Under the pieces are notes generated by a model. It saw nothing but the letters and a program-made list of their open reading frames with translations, had not been told where the DNA came from and made no database searches. Below are positions 6,636 through 9,049 of a stretch of DNA of 9,049 nt, piece after piece; the stretch's first letter is position 1; each line of letters starts with the position of its first letter. Source of the DNA: Limisphaerales bacterium (lineage in GTDB: Bacteria; Verrucomicrobiota; Verrucomicrobiia; Limisphaerales; UBA11358); the NCBI GenBank assembly GCA_027451565.1, contig DAIDJC010000126.1, forward strand, positions 1 to 9,049. The letters run 5' to 3'. A program made the position numbers and the translations under genes.

Positions 6636-7168
6636 GGCTGTGAGGGGGTAATCAGAGCAAGACCGTTTATTTCCAGGCTTAATGTAAGCTGCTGGCCATC
6701 GTTATCATGAGCCCCCAGTTCGACGGAACTGACCTGAAGGGGCACGGGACTGGATTCCAGGTCGTAGAGAAAGCGGGTGAGCATCCCCAGATCGCCGGAG
6801 GCCTCCACCCGCAGGTCGAGGGTGAGGTAATTGGTTGCGTCATTCTGCCACTGAGGCATGAGGCTGGTTAATTCGGCCCCGCTATCCTTGGACCAATCAT
6901 CAAAGGAATGGAGCACCTGTTGTTCGGCCAGAGAGGTGTTTGCAGGCAGGGCGTTGGATTGCATTTGAGACCATTGGGCGCGGATGAAGGATTCCCTCCT
7001 GAGGAGCAGGCGTCCATCGGAAATTTTCTGGCCAAGGTCATGGATTTCCGAGGCTCGCTGCGACCACAAAGCAGAAAGCGGTGTAAACACGAAATTGACC
7101 AGAACGTACAGTCCTGCCACCGCGATGGTGAGCATGATGAGGAATTGCTGGCGGTTTTTAATTTCCAT
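6632..7168 (-). CDS. GspM/PilO-like inner-membrane platform protein
   Basis: This 178-residue bitopic membrane protein has a short positively charged N-terminus (MEIKNRQQ), TM at about 8-29, a helical, probably coiled-coil segment at 35-70, and a periplasmic alpha/beta domain at about 82-172. LRVEASGDLGMLTRFLYDLE (119-138) is typical of the ferredoxin-like domain of PilO/GspM, followed by VPLQVSSVEL. GspM pairs with GspL in the T2SS inner-membrane platform. Two in-frame ATGs lie 9 and 18 bases upstream (7177 and 7186). I chose the third because AAAGGA (7177-7182) sits 8 bases before it; this leaves an 11-base overlap with the GspL-like gene. The downstream gene overlaps by ATGA. The family is poorly conserved in sequence, so the call rests on architecture and position between gspL-like and gspC-like genes. 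Confidence 0.78.
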   Translation of the reverse strand: MEIKNRQQFLIMLTIAVAGLYVLVNFVFTPLSALWSQRASEIHDLGQKISDGRLLLRRESFIRAQWSQMQSNALPANTSLAEQQVLHSFDDWSKDSGAELTSLMPQWQNDATNYLTLDLRVEASGDLGMLTRFLYDLESSPVPLQVSSVELGAHDNDGQQLTLSLEINGLALITPSQP

Positions 7169-8612
7169 TGCTGCCATCCTTTGCATAATTGAAATCGAAG
7201 GAAAATTGAATGGGGGCCTTGCCCCGGATCTGGTCCACTCTCACGGCTGAAACATTGTCTGCCAGCCGCAGGCGGGATTGCATGTTCAAAAGCGCAACGT
7301 TATCCCGTGCTGTGCCGGTGAGGTTGACCTGGCTTCCGTCCCGGATTTCCACGGTTTTGGCGGTTACAGAGCCATCTTCGGGGAAGGCTTGGGTCAATTT
7401 CATCAAGACGGAAAGCGTGGGATGGGATGGGTCGTACCAAGGCCGAAACTGCTGGATGTTGGCCTCCACAGCCTGGATTTGTAAAACCTGGCTGCGCAAT
7501 TTCCCCCATTGATCTTGTTCATGCCAGAGGATGAGTTGCTGGATCAAAAAGAGAAGGGCAACGAGGACGATGGATGCGGTGGCCAAGGCGCCTGCGACCC
7601 CCAAGCGACCCGAGGAATAGCGGGTGACAATGGCTTGCAAGGCCGAGGGTTTGGGGGGCAGAAACTCCATGGCCGGGGCGCGGCCCGCCAGCGCATCGGC
7701 CGCGAGGCTGACGGCGGGTGAAATGGGCGTTTTGTCCGGGAACCCGGGATGGCCGGTGGCGGTGGGGGTGTAATAGACCGGAGTTTCGACCCTCAAACCC
7801 AAGCCAGTGAGGGAACGGGTCAATTCAGGTTCGAGCAGCCGGGTGAGATTGGCAGGGCCATAAAGACAAACACGGGAAACTGTTTCACGAATTTCCCCTG
7901 GTAACTGGCCTAGTGTGACGCGCAATTCACGGGCGACAAGAGATTGATTGACCATTTGGCGTCCGTTTTCGCCATAGACCACACCATCCAAGGACCTAAG
8001 TGACACAATGCCACCGCCGGCTGTGACCTGCAGGCTGGCAGATTGTTCACCCAGCAGCAGCGCCAGGGTTCCTGGTTCCTGGGCGGGGGGATTCAAGGCA
8101 GAAACAGCCAACGAAAAGCTGAGAGGCTTCAAGCGGGCTGCCATGAGCGCAGATTCGATTGCAGCAAGCTGCAGATTGGCAATGCCCGCAAACAATACGA
8201 ACTGACGGCCTTCACTCAATGCCGCCCGGGAATCAGCCACCTGCAAACCAGAGATATCCGCGGCGAAACCGCGTTCCGCCTCCAGTTGGAGCATACTGGA
8301 AGCATCGGCCTCAGGCAACTGAGGGAGTTCGGTTTGAGTGGTGAGGACAGATTTCAGGGAAAATCCAACCACGCAGGCGCGTTCATGAACGTTGGCCTTG
8401 TCGAGGTGATTCCGGATTTCCCGCCCCACCAAATCGGGCTGAGCCGCGAGAGGGTCCAAGGCGAGAGTGATGGAAAAATCCTGGACCACGCTTAGTCTGC
8501 CGTCCGAGCGTTTCACGCGGGCGACTTGGAGATGGGATCCATCCAGTACGATTCCAAGCAGGCAGGATGGGGGTTTGCGGGAAAAACCGGGGATTTTAAG
8601 CGCTGTAGTCAT
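7158..8612 (-). CDS. GspL-like protein (PilM-PilN fusion)
   Basis: This 484-residue protein combines a PilM-like actin-fold cytoplasmic domain with a PilN-like periplasmic domain. Residues 17-315 have PilM features: CLLGIVLDGSHLQVARVKR (17-35), then VVGFSLKSVLTTQTELPQLP (81-100), then LQLEAERGF (108-116), and a second subdomain with TLALLLGE (182-189). MEFLPPKP (315-322) matches the conserved junction before PilN. TM is about 337-362. The periplasmic region from 363 has a short helical stretch and a ferredoxin-like domain at about 395-476 (LMKLTQAFPEDGSVTAKTVE). In T2SS, GspL recruits the assembly ATPase GspE and binds GspM; in type IV pili, PilM and PilN do this as two proteins. ATGA overlaps the GspK-like gene upstream. 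Whether it serves secretion or a pilus depends on genes outside the window; GspK and the secretin favour T2SS. Confidence 0.88.
   Translation of the reverse strand: MTTALKIPGFSRKPPSCLLGIVLDGSHLQVARVKRSDGRLSVVQDFSITLALDPLAAQPDLVGREIRNHLDKANVHERACVVGFSLKSVLTTQTELPQLPEADASSMLQLEAERGFAADISGLQVADSRAALSEGRQFVLFAGIANLQLAAIESALMAARLKPLSFSLAVSALNPPAQEPGTLALLLGEQSASLQVTAGGGIVSLRSLDGVVYGENGRQMVNQSLVARELRVTLGQLPGEIRETVSRVCLYGPANLTRLLEPELTRSLTGLGLRVETPVYYTPTATGHPGFPDKTPISPAVSLAADALAGRAPAMEFLPPKPSALQAIVTRYSSGRLGVAGALATASIVLVALLFLIQQLILWHEQDQWGKLRSQVLQIQAVEANIQQFRPWYDPSHPTLSVLMKLTQAFPEDGSVTAKTVEIRDGSQVNLTGTARDNVALLNMQSRLRLADNVSAVRVDQIRGKAPIQFSFDFNYAKDGSNGN
7177..7182 (-). promoter_or_regulatory. Ribosome binding site deciding the GspM-like start
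   Basis: AAAGGA, on the minus strand, is 8 bases before the ATG at 7168. It would fall inside the coding region if the upstream ATGs at 7177 or 7186 were used, and those have no comparable site. Confidence 0.7.
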
Positions 8613-9049
8613 GGAAGGTTATCGGTGAGCAGTTTTTGCCGGACTTTATCGCCCAAGGCCCACCCGAGCCCGCCGAGGTCCTGGCGGTAAATCACCTGGG
8701 GAAAGCCATTGCTGATATCAAAAACAAAGCGCACTCGCCGGTATCCGCGCCCGTTTGGGCCCACGGCAGCGATGTCGGCCGTGAACTGATAGCTTTGGGT
8801 GGTGATGTAATCGCCCCGTTCAAGACGGCGGAGAGTGGAATTGCCTGTGCCCAAGGCGTCATAAACCCAGGCAAGCGATGAAAGGTTGTTCGTATTTTGC
8901 TCCCGATAGGAGACAAGGGTCTGGGCATCTGCGGAGGCTGTGGAATCGTCTCCATTATTAAGGCCTTCAAAGAGGGCGGTGAGAACCGTGGTGGAGGCGG
9001 TGTTCACGTTGATGCGACCGCGGATGTAGGCCCCAGTGGCGGTGGTAAT
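8609..9049 (-). CDS. GspK-like minor pseudopilin, C-terminal part (5' end off the window)
   Basis: The frame is open to the right edge, giving the last 146 residues of a longer protein. A GTG at 9007 is internal, not a start: the codons before it read AYIRGRINVNTAS and complete a known motif. GRINVNTAS with VLTALFEGL matches the helix-hairpin-helix-like segment of GspK (INVNTA, VL.AL). After it come LVSYREQN and a pseudopilin-like beta region (YQFTADIAAVGPNGRGYRRV), ending VIYRQDLGGLGWALGDKVRQK. In T2SS, GspK is the large minor pseudopilin at the tip of the pseudopilus, in complex with GspI and GspJ. The stop overlaps the GspL-like start (ATGA). The unseen N-terminus should carry a prepilin peptide and hydrophobic helix if the call is right. 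Confidence 0.82.
   Translation of the reverse strand: MTTATGAYIRGRINVNTASTTVLTALFEGLNNGDDSTASADAQTLVSYREQNTNNLSSLAWVYDALGTGNSTLRRLERGDYITTQSYQFTADIAAVGPNGRGYRRVRFVFDISNGFPQVIYRQDLGGLGWALGDKVRQKLLTDNLP

Noticed and set aside
8609..9007. A complete small gene starting at GTG 9007
   Set aside because: The frame continues open to the window edge and the upstream codons complete the GspK motif GRINVNTAS, so this is the end of a longer gene.

Overview
The window most likely comes from a Gram-negative bacterium of the Verrucomicrobiota/PVC group. That placement is an inference from gene style: a PilM-PilN type fused GspL, a short GspC/PilP-like protein, a GspK-like protein and Ser/Gly-rich secretins. 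No rRNA, tRNA or marker gene fixes it. An outer membrane is certain, because secretin genes are present. The window is densely coding, with most genes on the minus strand overlapping by 4 to 11 bases.

Layout: bases 1-310 hold nothing I can assign. On the plus strand lie a predicted exported dienelactone-hydrolase-family protein (311-1102) and rsmD, a 16S rRNA methyltransferase (1121-1732). A perfect 8-bp hairpin built into the last codons of rsmD sits at the convergent junction with the minus-strand block. Everything from 1751 to 9049 is on the minus strand. In transcription order it encodes: the C-terminal part of a GspK-like minor pseudopilin (cut by the window edge), a GspL-like PilM-PilN fusion, a GspM/PilO-like protein, a GspC/PilP-like protein, a secretin N-domain protein, a secretin barrel protein, and a membrane histidine kinase.

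The first six minus-strand genes form one type II secretion (T2SS)-like operon. GspK would cap the pseudopilus. GspL and GspM form the inner-membrane platform. The GspC-like protein would link that platform to the outer-membrane channel. The pump ATPase, GspF and the major pseudopilin are not in the window.

The most striking feature is that the secretin (GspD) is encoded as two separate proteins. The first carries N0, N1, N2 and only the first half of N3. The second carries its own signal peptide, the second half of N3 and the whole membrane-barrel domain. The break falls in the Gly/Ser-rich loop of N3, and both sides of it are low-complexity. Stop codons in the intergenic region exclude a single frameshift as the cause. 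A histidine kinase without a response regulator in the window follows 39 bases downstream and may be co-transcribed with the secretion genes.
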